Part shown: in pieces, positions 20,998-35,200 of the stretch | How positions within the stretch are numbered: the first letter of the stretch is position 1 | How the letters are laid out: each line of letters opens with the position of its first letter | NCBI RefSeq assembly: GCF_003286085.1 | Contig: NW_020825289.1 | Location: forward strand, 22,532,001-22,596,000 | Length of the DNA stretch: 64,000 nucleotides | From: Drosophila persimilis | Lineage: Eukaryota; Arthropoda; Insecta; Diptera; Drosophilidae | Direction of reading: 5' to 3' | The notes under the pieces: model-generated | Databases searched by the model: none | Seen by the model: the letters and a program-made list of their open reading frames with translations, nothing else | What the model was told of the DNA's origin: nothing | Translations under genes and position numbers: made by a program

Positions 20998-22990
20998 GGC
21001 AAGCCTCCGCATACAAGTCGATTTCGCGACATCTCCAGCACTTCGTGCACATTCCGCTTCGCTCCATTCCGTTTGCAATCCATTGTGAGTGGCGCCGGAG
21101 TGCTATATAAACATATACATAGACATATAAACCACACATCTATCCACGATCCACGCATATCATGTTCCATCATGGCAACCCACAGAGACACACACATGTA
21201 TACCAGACATATTTTAGAGCTTTATTTTATAGTGAATCGATTTCGTTACCGGAAAAGAATGGAATGAGAGTAGCCTTAAGTAAATGAGTACTCTTCTTGT
21301 ATGGAGTACTCGTAGCAGCATAAGCATTCCTGTCTATGGTCTAAGCATATACATCTATATAATATCGTACACACGCGCACACACGCACACGCGCTAGCGC
21401 ACATACAGTCGCACTGCTACTCACACGCATATGAACACCCGTTAACGGAGGATCCCAGAATGATTTGCTCACCTTTCTTCCACATTCGGATGCTTTGAGT
21501 GTGTGTGTGTGTGCGCGTGTGCGTGTGGGACAGTGAGGGATTTGGGACGCATAGCTATGTGTGCATTGTTCCCAGTCCTGTCAAACACCCCCCACCGCGA
21601 TTCGAAGGCAATCAACAGAGGCTAACGTCATTCGTGGAGGAAGTACGGCATGGCCTGGGCCTCGCCCACGCTCATACAGTGCAATCTACTTTTAATGTCT
21701 ATTCCGGTTCAAACACCACTCCACACTCGCACTTCCCCTACGAATGGCGTCAGGTGTTGGCTCATGCGCTCAAATTTGAACGAAATTCTGTAAGACAATA
21801 TGTGGAATATCCATAATCGATAAACGCCTAGATATAAGATCGTACCACTTGTAAAATTGGTTGGCATTAATTTTAATCAGTCTGCAATCATTTCCTGTGT
21901 CTTTCCTGAGCTCTGTTCTGAACTGAAGTGATCTGAAGGCAGACCTCGGCTGCGATGCGAAAAGCTAACCCTAGATCAAATCAAACCCTAATCCAATCCA
22001 ATCCACCCACTGATATGCGTTCAATACTTGAATAATCTCGTTGTTTGAATTTCATATCGTGTGTGTGTGCACACATTGTACTATATATATATATATGTAT
22101 TTAGCATAATCTAGATGTCAATCTGCGAGTATGGTGTAGCTCTTAAGTGTGCGTAACTGGTGTTAGTCGCAAACGGGAACTCTAATATTTCTATCTATCA
22201 CTCTTTCTATTACTGTCACTCTCCTTTTCTGTGTTTTTTCCCTCGTCCTCACTAATTTAGTTGTTAGTCCTTGGAGGGATGTACGTCTATATATACATCT
22301 ACATCTACAGACTCGTATGTAGTCCTAGGCCTAAGACCTGCTTATCGTACGTTCGGGCGCTTTAGTGTCTAGTGTGTCCTACTCTCTATGTACGTGATAA
22401 CGGTAATTGGTGTCTTCCACGGGCTTACATCCACATACACACACACACAAACATGCGAATACGTCGATCGAAGAACGCAGAGCGCAGAGCGCAGAAGAAA
22501 GAACGATGGAAGTCGGTTTCCACCTGAACCTGAACCCTATCACTCCTTTTCACTCCCTCCTATCTATCCGCTTCTGATTCTGATGCTTCTCCTGCTGCGT
22601 CTAACATTCAGTTTCGTAATGCTAAGAGGGGCATAACGAATGAAAGCCACGGGAAAGATTCGCATAGACTTTAATCCTTAGCCTAATTTACCTTTAGCCT
22701 TTAGTACGAGTAGATTCTTTGCGAGTGCGAGTTTGTGGCAATCGAGTGGCTTCCGAATGGGTATGAGGCTAACAGACCCTCCTCCAGCGGCCACTTTAAA
22801 GATCTTAAACATCTTAAAAAAAACCAATTATTTACTTAACTAGTTCGTACGCAAACAACAACCAACGTTTTTATTGTGGAACAGATTTTACGATTTTGAT
22901 ATTCCATCTTTTTACCATTAGCTGTTAGTGATCTATCTTTGATTAATTTTTTAATTTTTTATTTTACATCAATAAAATACAACATACCGC
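20998..22990 (+). other. fus: 3' UTR of the long fus isoform
   Basis: Non-coding sequence after the TGA at 20995-20997, with CA/GT repeats (21370-21400, 21499-21525) and a (TA)n tract near 22082-22097. The canonical AATAAA at 22971-22976 is the best poly(A) signal. In the alternative transcript this whole stretch would be intron (20162-24197). Confidence 0.6.
22971..22976 (+). terminator. Candidate poly(A) signal of the long fus isoform
   Basis: AATAAA about 2 kb after the long-isoform stop, in an AT-rich context followed by a CT-rich tract. It lies upstream of the distal fus exons, so its use would exclude them. Confidence 0.5.
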
Positions 22991-24197
22991 CTAAAAACTA
23001 TCAACGCTCTCTCTCTCCCTGTCTTTCTCTTTTTCTCTCTCTTTCTCTCTCTCTCTCTCTGTAATATACACTTTCTCTCACCCGCCCCCTCTCTCTCGTT
23101 CTCCGATTAAGTGTAGAGGATCGACCCCACCTACTAATCCACACAAACAGAAAAACCTACTAACCCATTTATCAATCGATTTCTGCGGGATAATTTTGTT
23201 TAAGTGTAACCCTCATTCCCTGTACCCTGTACCCGTACTCTCTCCCGCGATATCCAACGCCAGCCCACCTCACTCCTCCTTCATATATATACATGTAACT
23301 GGGCTTAGCTTTACACTCGATCGCGTTTTCAGCGGGGCTGCTCCGCCTCGCCTCGGAGCGGTTGGAGTTGGATGAAGCGGAGATGGAAGCTGCAATAGAT
23401 GTTTCTGTTTGGGGCTCTGTTTCCGTTTCTGTTTCTGTTTTGGTAATATTCTCGTTTACGTATCCCTAAATGGAATCTCCATCACGATCGTACTAGTCAT
23501 AGACGCATCTTGTATGTAACTCTGTCCGCTGGCAGGCTGGCCTTCTTCAGCTCTTCGGGTGCATAATCAAATTTTATCTCTAAAGGTTGGTGCTTGGATT
23601 AAACAAAAACAAAAAAAAAGGAATTAAAACAAAACTCAAAATTCAAATCAATCAACAAAAAAATCGGCAAATGTCTAAACTTATTCGTATGTGCCCAAAT
23701 GTTTCATGGTCTCTGGGGTGATAAGAGGTGGTAAGAATACAATACCAATACCAATACTATATTTGTATGTCTCTCCTACCATTTGCAATGTCTAAACGGT
23801 GAGTGTTTTGAATACAATTTTACCTCTACTAATCACAAAATTTAATTACTTGTACTAAGATAAGGTCACACACTAACCCAAAAGCAGAAACAACAACAAC
23901 TACTGCTACTGCAACAAGTGCAACAGTGAGACAAGAACAACAATAAAAACAAGAATAACTGCAACAAATAATTCTGATGAATACTATCGTATTATCTATA
24001 AATGTAGACAAATCTGAATCCACGCATATATATTGTATATGCCTAGTACTTCTTCCTTTCAACCAAGCCATACTCACAACACTTACGCCCCCTCCCCCTC
24101 CTCAAAATAGTATGCCCCATTATGCATAAGAGAGATTTCCCTTCCAATCGAACTTAAGTTTCTCCGAGTAATCCCCGAGTCTCCCGTCTCCATACAG

Positions 24198-24978
24198 GTG
24201 CCACTGTACTGGGTGCCCACTTCGGACCACCCTTCCAGGCCTACAGGGCAGCACCGCCGCCGTCTCACACGCCGCTCCTGGCCACGCCCCGAAACCACCA
24301 CGCCCACCACCATCACCATCATGCGTCCACCTTCTATCCGCCACCGCTCGTCTACTGGCCCTACCCGAGCCCGCCCGTCTCGCCCACCACCTACTACAGC
24401 CAACCGGCAGCGCACTCGCCCTCGCAGCCTCTGGTGAGTGAAATCTACAGTACAGATACGGTCCCATATCTACATATATACACCGAAGAATACAAATTTG
24501 AATTCCTTTTCAGTACCCGCTCGACTTCTTCCCCCCATCACCGCTCTCACCGCCTAGCGTGGCCATTCCGCATACCAGCGCCGGCCTGATACTCACGACA
24601 ACCAAGGCCGCCGTGTCCTTTGTGCCACCAAAACAGTTCTCTCCAACGACCACGGCCAGTGGCAGAAAGCTGTCCATTCCGATGCTAGGCTATGCTAGTC
24701 CGAGTACCAGCCAGCTCGGAGCTTCACCAGAGACTACCTTGAACGGAACCGGAGCGATGTCCTCTCCTACGGCCTCACCAACGGCTTCCGCTACTGGATC
24801 TACATTGACGTCGTCGTCGACGCTGCTTAGCATTGACATAAATCATGCCACGTCGACGTCCACGTCTATTCCCACACCATCGCCAGCGCCCATGCTGAAG
24901 ACCAGCAGCCAGGGGGCGACGGGAGCTGCTTCCACGGCTCTAGTGAGCAACTCCTGCGTAGAGCTTTTCATATCATAG
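24198..24978 (+). CDS. fus: Alternative C-terminal exons of fus (24198-24433 and 24514-24978)
   Basis: Two exons encode an alternative fus C-terminus. The first begins after CATACAG with entry phase 1 and reads ATVLGAHFGPPFQAYRA, then His-rich and Pro/Tyr-rich sequence (STFYPPPLVYWPYPSPPVSP); the donor is GTGAGT at 24434. The second runs from YPLDFFPPSPLSPPSV to LFIS and TAG at 24976-24978. They splice in frame from an internal donor in the last long-isoform exon (ACGG|GTATGT at 20161/20162, phase 1), giving 910 residues that share the first 677 and all three RRMs. The PSPPxSP motif resembles the vertebrate ESRP C-terminus (YYPSPPGSP), so this form is probably the ancestral tail. Codon use and open frames are convincing; joining to fus rests on phase and homology, without transcript evidence. 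Confidence 0.82.
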
Positions 24979-25740
24979 GCTCTCTATGGCTTACGTCCAC
25001 ACGTTTTTAGCAAAGCTTTTGTCTTGCCATTCGAAGAAACATGTCTGTAGTCTAGTTTAGAACCAAATCCGCGTTAGCCGAGTCGAATGGCGAAAGTGGT
25101 GAAAGCGGCGAGAGAACGCCGGAACTCCCGAAGTTCGAAAGTCGGACTTTACTGCCCGGAAGGAACAACGATGGAAGGAATCTCGCCGCCGTCTCCTGAA
25201 TTTCTAAATACTATGTTATATTACCTTATCCGCTAGTGCTAAGTAGGTAGAACGCCCAGTGCAATTAGTGCAATTCAAGATTTTATTTATTCAAGCTGCT
25301 GCCCTATATCCAAATATACAATTATTAGCCAATTAGAAAAAGACGAAACCAGAAGAGCAGAAGCAGATAGCAAAAAGCAGATCGAAAAGCAAATACGACA
25401 AATTTATCCCTAGTCAATAGTCAAATTATTTATACAATTATCTATTTTTAGCTACATGTTAATGTTATTGAAATTTTGACACGAGTACACCTGCAAAAGT
25501 CCGTCGAGCTCAGATGCTGAAGCGATTTTCCATGTTGAGTCCTTACGCTAGAACATATTGTTATTCTTCTGTTATTCTAGACGGAATACCGAATCCAGAA
25601 CGTAACCGAAGCGACCGTTTCAGATCTGATTTGTTTGTTACACCATTCTCAATGAAAAGATATTATCAATTGTTTATAAAAATATACAGATAAATAACTA
25701 CGAGCATAAATATATGTAACATATCTCCCAATTGTACGAC
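24979..25740 (+). other. fus: 3' flank of fus distal isoform, probable 3' UTR
   Basis: AT-rich non-coding sequence after the distal stop. I see no canonical AATAAA, only variants such as TATAAA near 25675. It ends where the first mini-me-like repeat begins. Confidence 0.4.
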
Positions 25741-26130
25741 TTTAAATAGGCAAAATCATAAAAATTCTGGGTTTCCAACCCCATAAAGTATATATATTCT
25801 TGATCAGCATCAATAGCCGAGTCGATTGAGCCCTGTCTGTCTGTCCGTCCCTATTAGCGCCTAGTGCTCAAAGACTATAAGAGCTAGAGCAACGATCTTT
25901 TGGATCCAGACTTCTTTGATTATTTCAAAATGAAAACAAATGTGAATATTTCAAAACTTCGCCCCGCCCACTTCCGCTCCGCAAAGGACGAAAATCTGGG
26001 GATGTTCACAAATCTCAGAGACTATTAACGCTAGAGTAACCAAATTTGTATAAATGTAGAGTTGCGGTCTCCGCATCAAGTCACAACGTCCCCCCTCGTT
26101 TTAATTTGTTTTTACGCTATATCTCGGCGG
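25741..26130 (-). mobile_element. mini-me/DINE-like repeat, copy 1
   Basis: Carries the Drosophila repeat core: AGTATATATATTCTTGATCA at about 25788, then a segment through GCATCAATAGCCGAGTCGAT, then the tetranucleotide (CTGT/CCGT) tract at 25832-25850. The reverse complement of the same core occurs at 38222-38266. Such non-autonomous Helitron-related elements are known to seed (GTCY)n and (TA)n microsatellites. Ends are approximate and no coding capacity is present. A following segment (26140-26275) contains a CCTGATCGG motif twice and may be part of it or a separate remnant. Confidence 0.65.
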
Positions 26131-26299
26131 AACAGCGGCATTCCTTCTCCTGATCGGATGTGTTATTAACTAAAATTATGTTTTTATTTATGGGCCGATC
26201 TGGCCGTTGCATGTCTTTTCCTGATCGGGAGAGTCCTGCCAACCGTTTGGATGTGCTATTCACGCCATGGCCTGACTAATTTAAATCATTAGAGCATTC

Positions 26300-29200
26300 T
26301 ACTACTAAGTATTAAAAAATAACAACAACAATTGGTTAGGTTTCAATATAAAATCATTTATTTCATTAATTGTGAATAAGTGCAATTGTGAAATTGTGAA
26401 TCAATTAGTTCCACTATCGGTAGGCGACATTATAAATAGCAGATGCGGCGACAACATCCGATATGGCGGTATCATAAATAATACAATACGAGCACTGGGG
26501 CGCGACGATGATGATAAATCGCTGACAAATGGCGTTACAAACGGACGAAAGTCCCACCGACCAGTTTAAGAGACACGGTCGTTGTGAACCATCGTCCGGT
26601 CGCACCGTACCATTACCGTTGCACATTTAAAATAGATTAAAAGTCGCCGCAGGTGGGACTGCTGGATTGCCGGCAGGAAGGGAGCAAGAGGGCTAGTTCT
26701 ATGCAGAATCATTTGCTGCAGGTGCCATCTACATCCTTTTCTTGCTCACATGATAATTTATCAACGGCTGGCGCCGCTGCATTGGCCATCCAATAGACCT
26801 CCTCCTGGTCGGGGAGGATCCGGATCCATTCAAAAGTGCATTAGGCGTGCTTCTGCTGACAAGTCAGCCTGCGAACAAGAGAAGTAAATGAAAAACTGTT
26901 GGTTAATGCGCTGAGGGGCAGATGAAAATATGAGAGAGCGAGTTGCAGTCGCAGTCTCTGGGGGCAAGCATTTTTACGACCGCACACTTGACTAGGCACA
27001 GCGCACTGCACTTCCTCTAATGGCACGGAAATGGCCGTATAAATCTCATTTGTAATCGTAGAGCCGAAAAAACTATCGCTAGACAACGCCCCAAGTAGGC
27101 AGCCATAATAGAGACGCCGCGTAGAGAAATGGCTGCCTGCAAGAGTTGTAAAACTTTTCGGTGCTGCCACTCGAAACTAAGTCAATAAAAAATGTCCTCG
27201 CTCCCATCCCCATTCCATCCAATCCACAGCCAGTGCAACGGGAATGCAATAACAGGGCGGAGAATTGGCGTCGGCATATTTTCGGCAGCCGAGTTAGCAA
27301 CGACTGCTGTCACCGCCACATCCAGGAAGTTGGGCGAAGGACCTCTTCCGCTTTGGTATTAAGCCATCGAAACTTTTATTGATTTAGGAATTTCATTGCG
27401 TTCCAGCGAGCATTTCAGTTGACAACGCCAGTTCCAGCGCCAGCATCAGAGCCGAAACAAAATCCACTTTCCATTGCGACCGCTGGCTCACTGTGAGCGA
27501 AAATTTAAGCCCTTATTCTTGGTGTCCTCTGAAACTGCCTTAAAACCTTGCCCGACTCCATCTACAAACAACACCGAACTCAACACCTGCACGGCAATTT
27601 TTTGACCAAATATTTACCGAGAGACATCCTGCCGTAGACTTGCTCTTCGTAGCCAATTGTTGGTCCTGTCTCTGTCCCTGGTCCTGAGTCTGTCTTCGCT
27701 TGTTGTCCTCTGCTGCTACAAAAAATCAATTTCAAGCACATTACCAGCCTGCCAACTTGATTTTATTATTTACTCGTATTTTCTGTTTGACAGATTCGCT
27801 TGGCTGCCCTCAAAATTTCAAGCGTACTTACTCACATTCGCTCCAGAGTTGGGCTAGAGATAGGGACTACTTGGGCTAAGATTGCGACTGGGACTGAACC
27901 TGGAAGTGTGGAGGGGCTTTAAAATTGCCCAAGGGGGGCACACAAGTAAAATGACTGCAGTGCGCCGTTTGCAAAGCGAAGGGCGAAGGCAGTCAGAGGA
28001 GATAAATCGAAATAATAAGAAAGAACAAGCTGGGAGGAAAAAGTCCATGAAATCCATGTGTTTGCTCACAAATCTTGGGCAAATAAACCTAGGAGAAGCT
28101 CGGTCTCGGGGCGGGACCGGAATCAGGAGAGACCGGGCGTGAGACGGAGGGTAGTGCGCCAAGATTTAACGTTTTCATTAGAGATTGTCTGTCTCAGAAT
28201 CCTTTGCCTCGAGATCCTGCAACTTTAGCTTATTTTATAAACTATTTTAGGCAATTGATTGTGCGCGAGTGTATCTCTGTGTAAGAGAGCACATGAGTCA
28301 GTAAAAACGTTTGTTTGAGGTTGTGTTTTCTGAGTATCTGCGAGTGCTAAAAGGTGGCGGCAAACTGATATCTGCCCCAGTGTGCCCCGTGTCCTCCGTG
28401 GTCTCCGTGTTCCCTGTACTCCTTGGGCTCCCTGTGTTCTGTGTTTTTCTTTTCCACTTTCCTCTTGGCTCTTACACGATTTCATTTACTTTGTATAACA
28501 CAAAGCCTAAGCACTCTATACGGGCGTGCATGTGTATGAGTGTGAGAACTCCAAGCAGTATGTGTATCTGTGTATCTGTGTCTCGGAGGCAATGAAGTGC
28601 ATTTGAAGCACACTTGATGCACGTACAGCACGCAGCGCCTTTTTAGACGTATTGTAAATGACTGCAGTGGGCGGGGACCGGGCGTGAGAGGACAGCGCGG
28701 TTCGTTAGTTTGACACTCACACCCACGCACACAGAGATACAAAACCGCACGGACGGATGGACAGGCAGACAGACAGACCCGTACGACCGACAGATATACA
28801 GATATAGCATCGGGGCAGACAGGAAGTGTGTGGGCGGGCTGTGCATGTGGGCGTCTGTTTGATAAGTGGCTGTTTTTTTTTTTCTTTTGCCCCCTCAGCT
28901 GTTTTCTATTTTCTCTCTCCCACTTCTGATGGGGCTGTAGCTTTCCTCTTTTCCCTGGCTTTCGCCTCCGCTCGCTGACACTACGTCATCTTCTCCTACA
29001 ACCATCCTTCACACTCTCCTGCAACGGGGGACCGGGCCACTAATGAAATTGTTAATTTTTGTCGGCAAAGTCACGTACACGATGTGTTGATGACGCTGAA
29101 GAGCCGTCGACGCTGATGCTTTTGGCAATTGGCACGGGCCACCTTCCAAGGAAGAAGGTTGACCCCTGACCCAAGAGAGGTTCTGGGGCGGCTGGCACTC

Positions 29201-32200
29201 ATAAGTCAAATGGCCCTTGTAGTTTTTACCGCTTCGGCTGTTCTTGGAATCGGTTCTGCTGCTCCTTCTGCTCGATCTGCTGCCTCCTGCCGATGGTTTT
29301 CCCTCAACGATTTGCTGGTCTGGCATATTTATGAGCAACAGTATTCCATTAGCATTCGATTACTGCCAGTTGCGAGTCGAAAATCGAATATCCCTAAACA
29401 TTCGAGTGATTTGTATGTTGCTGCACTGTCTGCCACACACACTCGAACACACACCGACTGACACAGAAATGATGTGGTATGGTGCGGTGCGGTGCACGTG
29501 CAACATACAATACAATACATAAAGGACATCAACAGCCAAAAAGCGAAAAGTCGCATTGCAGCAATTTCTGTTACGCTTGCCAACTGCTGCCAAAAAGAAG
29601 GTCGATCCTGTGTGCTTGTGCTTGTGCTGCCCATTAATACCGTTTACCCTTCTCGGGCCATCTCGGATCTGGATCCCTGGCACGTAGCCCAAGCTTCTTG
29701 CCCCTGCCAAAGGCATTGCGATTGTTGTTCGTGTTGCCGTTTCCGCTGTCCATATACGTATTACGTGTACGCCAAGTGGCTCGCTGGCTGCTTGCCTGAC
29801 TGCGCCCTGTCGCTTCCGTCCGCCCGGTCCTTCTCCCATCTACCATCTCCGTTTGGCTTGGAACAGCTCGGTTCGGTTCGTTTCAGTTCAGCTCAGTGCA
29901 GCTGACTTCGGGGATAGCCATTTCGGAGGGCTTCTCGTATTGAATTTTATTCAAGTTTTTGCCCGCTTTCTTTGCCACTTTTTTTGTATTTGTTATATTG
30001 TGTTTTGTGTTGTTCGCTTTTGGCATTGTGCGCTTATGTGCAGTGCACAAGTGCAGAACGAAACAAAACTGAAGGCGCTATGTGGCCAGGCAGCCTTTCC
30101 TCCTCGCCTGCTGTGCTTTGCCGTGCGGTTTCTGCTATTTCTCCCACTTTGCATAAATTAGAATGCATGAAATTTCTTTGCAGAACCCACCAGTGCCCGT
30201 GCCGCGCCTTTACTCGGCAAGCAGCAGCAGCAACCACAGCACTAACAACAACAATAACAGCAACAACAGCAATTAAGCGAGATTTGGAGCATATGAGGGA
30301 GCTGAATTTCCATTTTTATACTAGATCCTAGCTTCTTGCCAACAAGGATTATTTGTCCCTTGGATTGCCCCCAGTTGGGGGTCCTGCACCTTCTTCTACT
30401 CCTGCTCATGGTCGTTGTCGTAACCATCATTGTCATTGCTTGTCGCTTTTTCAATTTGCAGTCCGTACAAGCTGTTACTTCTGTCGCTGCTGCTGCTCCT
30501 TTTCCCATTAGATTTGTTAATCTTTGCTCCGAACCCAATGCCCCTCCTCATCCTCTTGCTGCCACTGGAACTGCCAAAGCCACGTTGCGTATGCGTAATC
30601 TGTTTAAATGCACAATAAATAATGGAAAAATTGCATATAGGAAAATTTACATAAAAAGCCAAGCCGGAAAAATGTGCGATACACCATGCACACACACACA
30701 CACATATCGCTGGGGAGCAGTATGCGGCACGTATTTTTTGGGGGCAATCATGAGCATGCCATAATGCTTGTGACCACGACTATTAAATCAACACGCGGCG
30801 CCAGGACTAAAGCATTGGCGCAAATGGCAACCCAACACAATGCCTCTTCCACATACACATACGCTTGGGCAGTGGCAGGGGGCAGTATGTGCGTTCTTTT
30901 GCTCTGAAAATATATATTTCACATGATTTATTATTATTTCGTGCGGTTGTTCTTTTTTCTCGCTATATTCTGCTATTATTTAAATTTTAAATAGCTGTAA
31001 AGTGCACACAGGCACATGCAAATAGGGGCACACACACCCACTAAAATGTGCTTCAGCTGGCTACCAATTCGGTGGCGGTGGTAGCCATTACAACGGCCTG
31101 GCTCCCTTTTCAGCTGTTGTTGTTGCTTTTTTTTCTACGTTTTTGTTGTTGCTGTTGTGTCATTATTATTATCGTTCATTGTTTGCTGGCATGTTGTTTC
31201 ACTCCCTGTTGTTGTTTTTGGCAGCCATTTTGCGGTAAATAGAGTCGTTTAAATGCATACACAGACTGCACTCTTCCTGGCCTGAACCGACCTCATCTCC
31301 AGCCTCAGCCCCGAACTAGCGAGATTTTATAATAACATTCATAATGCAACGTTTGCATGTCATTCGCAACTGAAACTGCCACAGCCGCTGTGCCCCACAC
31401 ACACAAACACACACACACCGGAGTGAAGACACGCAAATGTAGTTCCAGCACAGCACACAGCACACTTTCCGGGGCACTCGCTCTCATAATAATGCAATAA
31501 AAGCAATGCACGACAGAGCTAATGGAATCAGCCAAATCTGAGGGATTTAATAAACTATGCAAAATCAGGAAAAGAAGGAGAGGCAGAGAGGGAGGGACGC
31601 TTTCCGCTTCCTCCTTCTGCTTTCGGGCTCATGACATGTCACGACGATGTGTGTGTGTCTAGGGCGCTTAGCGGATTTTGTGACAAGGCGACTGGCAGCA
31701 GCCACTGCTGTCGCCTGTCCGTCTTTGCTTCTCTTGGGCTTCTCTTCCCCACCCCCCGCTAATTCTGCTTAATGTACACTTCCTTAGAGCCCCTTCCCCT
31801 ACTGTACTTCCAACGCCAAACCAATCATTTATGTTGTTGAGCTGTATCGATTTTCCAGCAAAAGACAAAAGTTATTAGCGCTTGAACAACACTTAATGGA
31901 CTGGGAACACTGGGCATACGGGGCACACGAGGCAGGGAAAATTGAAAAATTCCACTCTGGCTACGATTGAGCGTGCAACAGTTGGGAGCGAACCATAACA
32001 AATTCCAGGGGATTTGATTAAACCCCCCCCCCCCCACGACACGGGAGAGTGTCCAATGTCAGCGTATACTCGAGGTGGCATGGCAGCTGCCGCTTCAGCT
32101 AGCCACCGAAAGAGGAGCGCAGATCCGAAGAAAAGCACGAACATTTTGATTCCAGCACGCTTCGCAGGATGTGCTCGGAGTATTCTACTGTATGCAGATG

Positions 32201-35200
32201 GGAAGATTCATGAAGATGGGTTTGGAGTTGGGTGCAGCTGGAGAACTGGGGCCTGGGGCTCCACAATAGCTGACATTCTGCAGTTTGGCCCATAGGCATG
32301 GGGCAGGGACAGAAGCAGGGTTAGGGGCAGGGCAAACAAAAAAACATAAAAACTAGAATGGCAAAATAAAACAAATATAAATTTATTGCCTGGAATTTAT
32401 GACAATTCTCTGGCGCTGCTTGTGCCCTTGCCCCGTTGCACTTGGGTCTGGTTGCATGTGGCGCAGTAAGCTCTTGGAATGGTAAATAAAATGTTTTGAA
32501 ATTTTTAGCAGAACGAATTTCACGAAAGAACAGACTTTATGGCGGCCACGTGTAAGGAAAGTGACACGAATATTGACTGCACATTTCCCGCAGGACACCT
32601 CTAGTCAGAGAGAGAGATGCCTGCCCCATAATTATCAACCAATCGCTGGACTAACGTGCTTTTCCCATCCCATGTCCCATTTCCATTCCCTCAGCCACTG
32701 AGATTTGGCCCTGGACAGAGAGATTCGCTGGCACATGTTCAAGAACGGATCCCGCGGATCCCCCCTCTCCTTTCTACCCCCATTGTGGTGTGTATAATTT
32801 CTTTTTTGTCTTTCCGCTTTCGATGCTGCCAAGTGCCAAAGTGTTCTTCACAGCCGTCGACTGCAGCACTTAAAATGCATTTTGCCCCTTGGCCAAGGTC
32901 CGCCTCTCCCTTGGCCCCTTCCGAGTCAGCGTCTAATTCGATTAAAATGTTGTAAATTATTGCACTCGCATGGAGGGACCATGTATGTGTGAGAGTGTGT
33001 GGGACTTGGCAATATTATATAATGCTTTATTGAATTTGCAATTCCAGGCTCCAGAGCTGTGAAAGGCGAGCTGGAAAAGCAGAGATGCCAGAGAGATAGC
33101 CAAAGATGGAAAATGTGTTTTCAATGAACGTTTTTATGCGTTGGCTCATAAATCTTTGCCGGCAGCAGGGCCGGGCACTGGGTGTAGCCAGCCAGTCAGA
33201 CCCTTGCAGAGACAGATCGATTTGCAGTAGTAGTCAAGTCATATCAAATTTGTTATGGAACCCGGCAATCAAATTTGGAAATATAATTTATGGTTTATTT
33301 GCCATTACACTCAGGGAGGTCGCAGGATGGGTAGGGGGGGAGCAGCAAATTGGAGTAAATGAATAATTGTTGCAGTCCCTGTCCCAGCCCTAAACCGACG
33401 GAAGCCTGATATTAATGGGTGTTTTGTTTGTCCAGGGCAAAGGTATTTTCCTCCAATCCCGGGATCCCACGGGGAATCCAAAGGTTGATCCAGAGCCCAT
33501 CTGCAAACCTGAGTAGGATTGATAAAAGGGAAATCGGTTGAATATTCAGTTTCTTCACATTATTACTCCGCAATAAGCACTGGTCATGGTAGCTTCGGCT
33601 TTTGTTGCGGTCGCCTATTGAAAAGTCAATCAACTTAATTACAAATGAATAAATATTTTAATTAAATATCAATCACAGCACCCACGCAACCCCCCTCACC
33701 CGTTCCCGTCCAAGCGGAAGCCAACCCCTTCAGTGATCAAATGGCAATGGAAATCCAATTAAGTTGCCACGGGATGAGTGTTAGTCGAGCGAATATCACG
33801 CACACGCAGCGTCTGTCGCATAGGATTTAATCGCTGGCTGATATTCGACTATTCATGTTTCATTGAGCAATATTCAAGGAAAGTATGGCTTAAAACGCGC
33901 CCGGCATGCATGCATAAATCATGGCATTGTTTTTAGATATTTGCACCTGGCCAGAGTCGCACGAGTCCTTTGGCAGCAGGAGCCGCTCCAGCGACTGCCA
34001 AAAGGGAACATAATTGTATGCGTGCACAATATATATTATTTATCGCCTCGTACAGGACATGGTTGAGAAGGACAGCCCCCGATCTGGGGTTTTGTCCTCG
34101 TTGTCCTCGCTGCTTCGTGGCTGTCCACACTGCTGCTGGCGATAATGGGAGCAAGTGACTTTTAATTTTAATTTAAAATGCAGTTTGCCGTTGCACCACC
34201 CATGTCCACCCATGCACCCATGCACCCAGGCACGCATGGCCACCCAGTGGCCTCAACCGAGCCACCACCGTCCCCATTCGGTTTGTCTGTGTTTATTCAC
34301 GAAATGAGTTTTAAATTAATGCGATTTTGTTATTTATGAGCGCAACGCGGCGTATACGCAATGTTAGCTCAAAGCTCGCTCGCCCATTGACTTGTTCATT
34401 AAGTTTGAGTCAACATCCCCTACTCCTACTCCTCGTCCTGTGACCCGCATCTGTAACAAAACCAATTTAACTAATTTCCCAGCAGGCAGGAAGGCAGTCA
34501 GTTTCGAATCGAGTTCGCATCTAAATTGCAAACAAATCAATTGCTAGCCACAAAACAGGAAATCGCCAGAGCACCCGCACACGCACACGCACAGACCCAC
34601 AGAGGAAGGGAGAATCAAAGAGGGAAGGATACACACAGACAGAAAGACAGTCGCAGAGAGAGACATTCCGAGAGTCATGCCCGAAATTGCATTCCATTTC
34701 AGTTTCTGCCTGAACTTAAACTCATTAAATATGCAATAAATTTCGAAGCTGCAAGTGGAAATGAATACATTTTCTGCCTTGACACTGCCACTGGCCCACC
34801 GTTCATCTTCCCATTTCCATTTCGATTTCCATTTCCATCTCCCCCGTTTTTCACCCTATCTCATCGGAAATTCTAATTGTTTTGGAAATTCATCAATGAG
34901 TCACACCACCCCCACCCCACTCGCCTTTCCCTTCCACCTTCGCTTACACATTGCCACAGAGTTTTCATCCCTTTTGAGAGCAGCAATTGATTTAATTGTG
35001 TGCCACAATTGATTATAAATTGCGACTGTCAGTAGTTTTAATACCCGTGTGTCAATCACATGGCCGCGCCCTATCCCTATCCCTAGTCCTCCCCTATCCC
35101 TTTCAGCCGTGATTGATACATATACTCGTATGATGGATTTAAATGCCTCAGCCTCCTATACTGATTGATCCTGTCCTGTCCCGCCTTGTCCAGCTTGCGG

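Noticed and set aside
20078-21078. Leu- and Arg-rich minus-strand open frames
   Set aside because: They are antisense readings of the Gln/Ala-rich fus tail.
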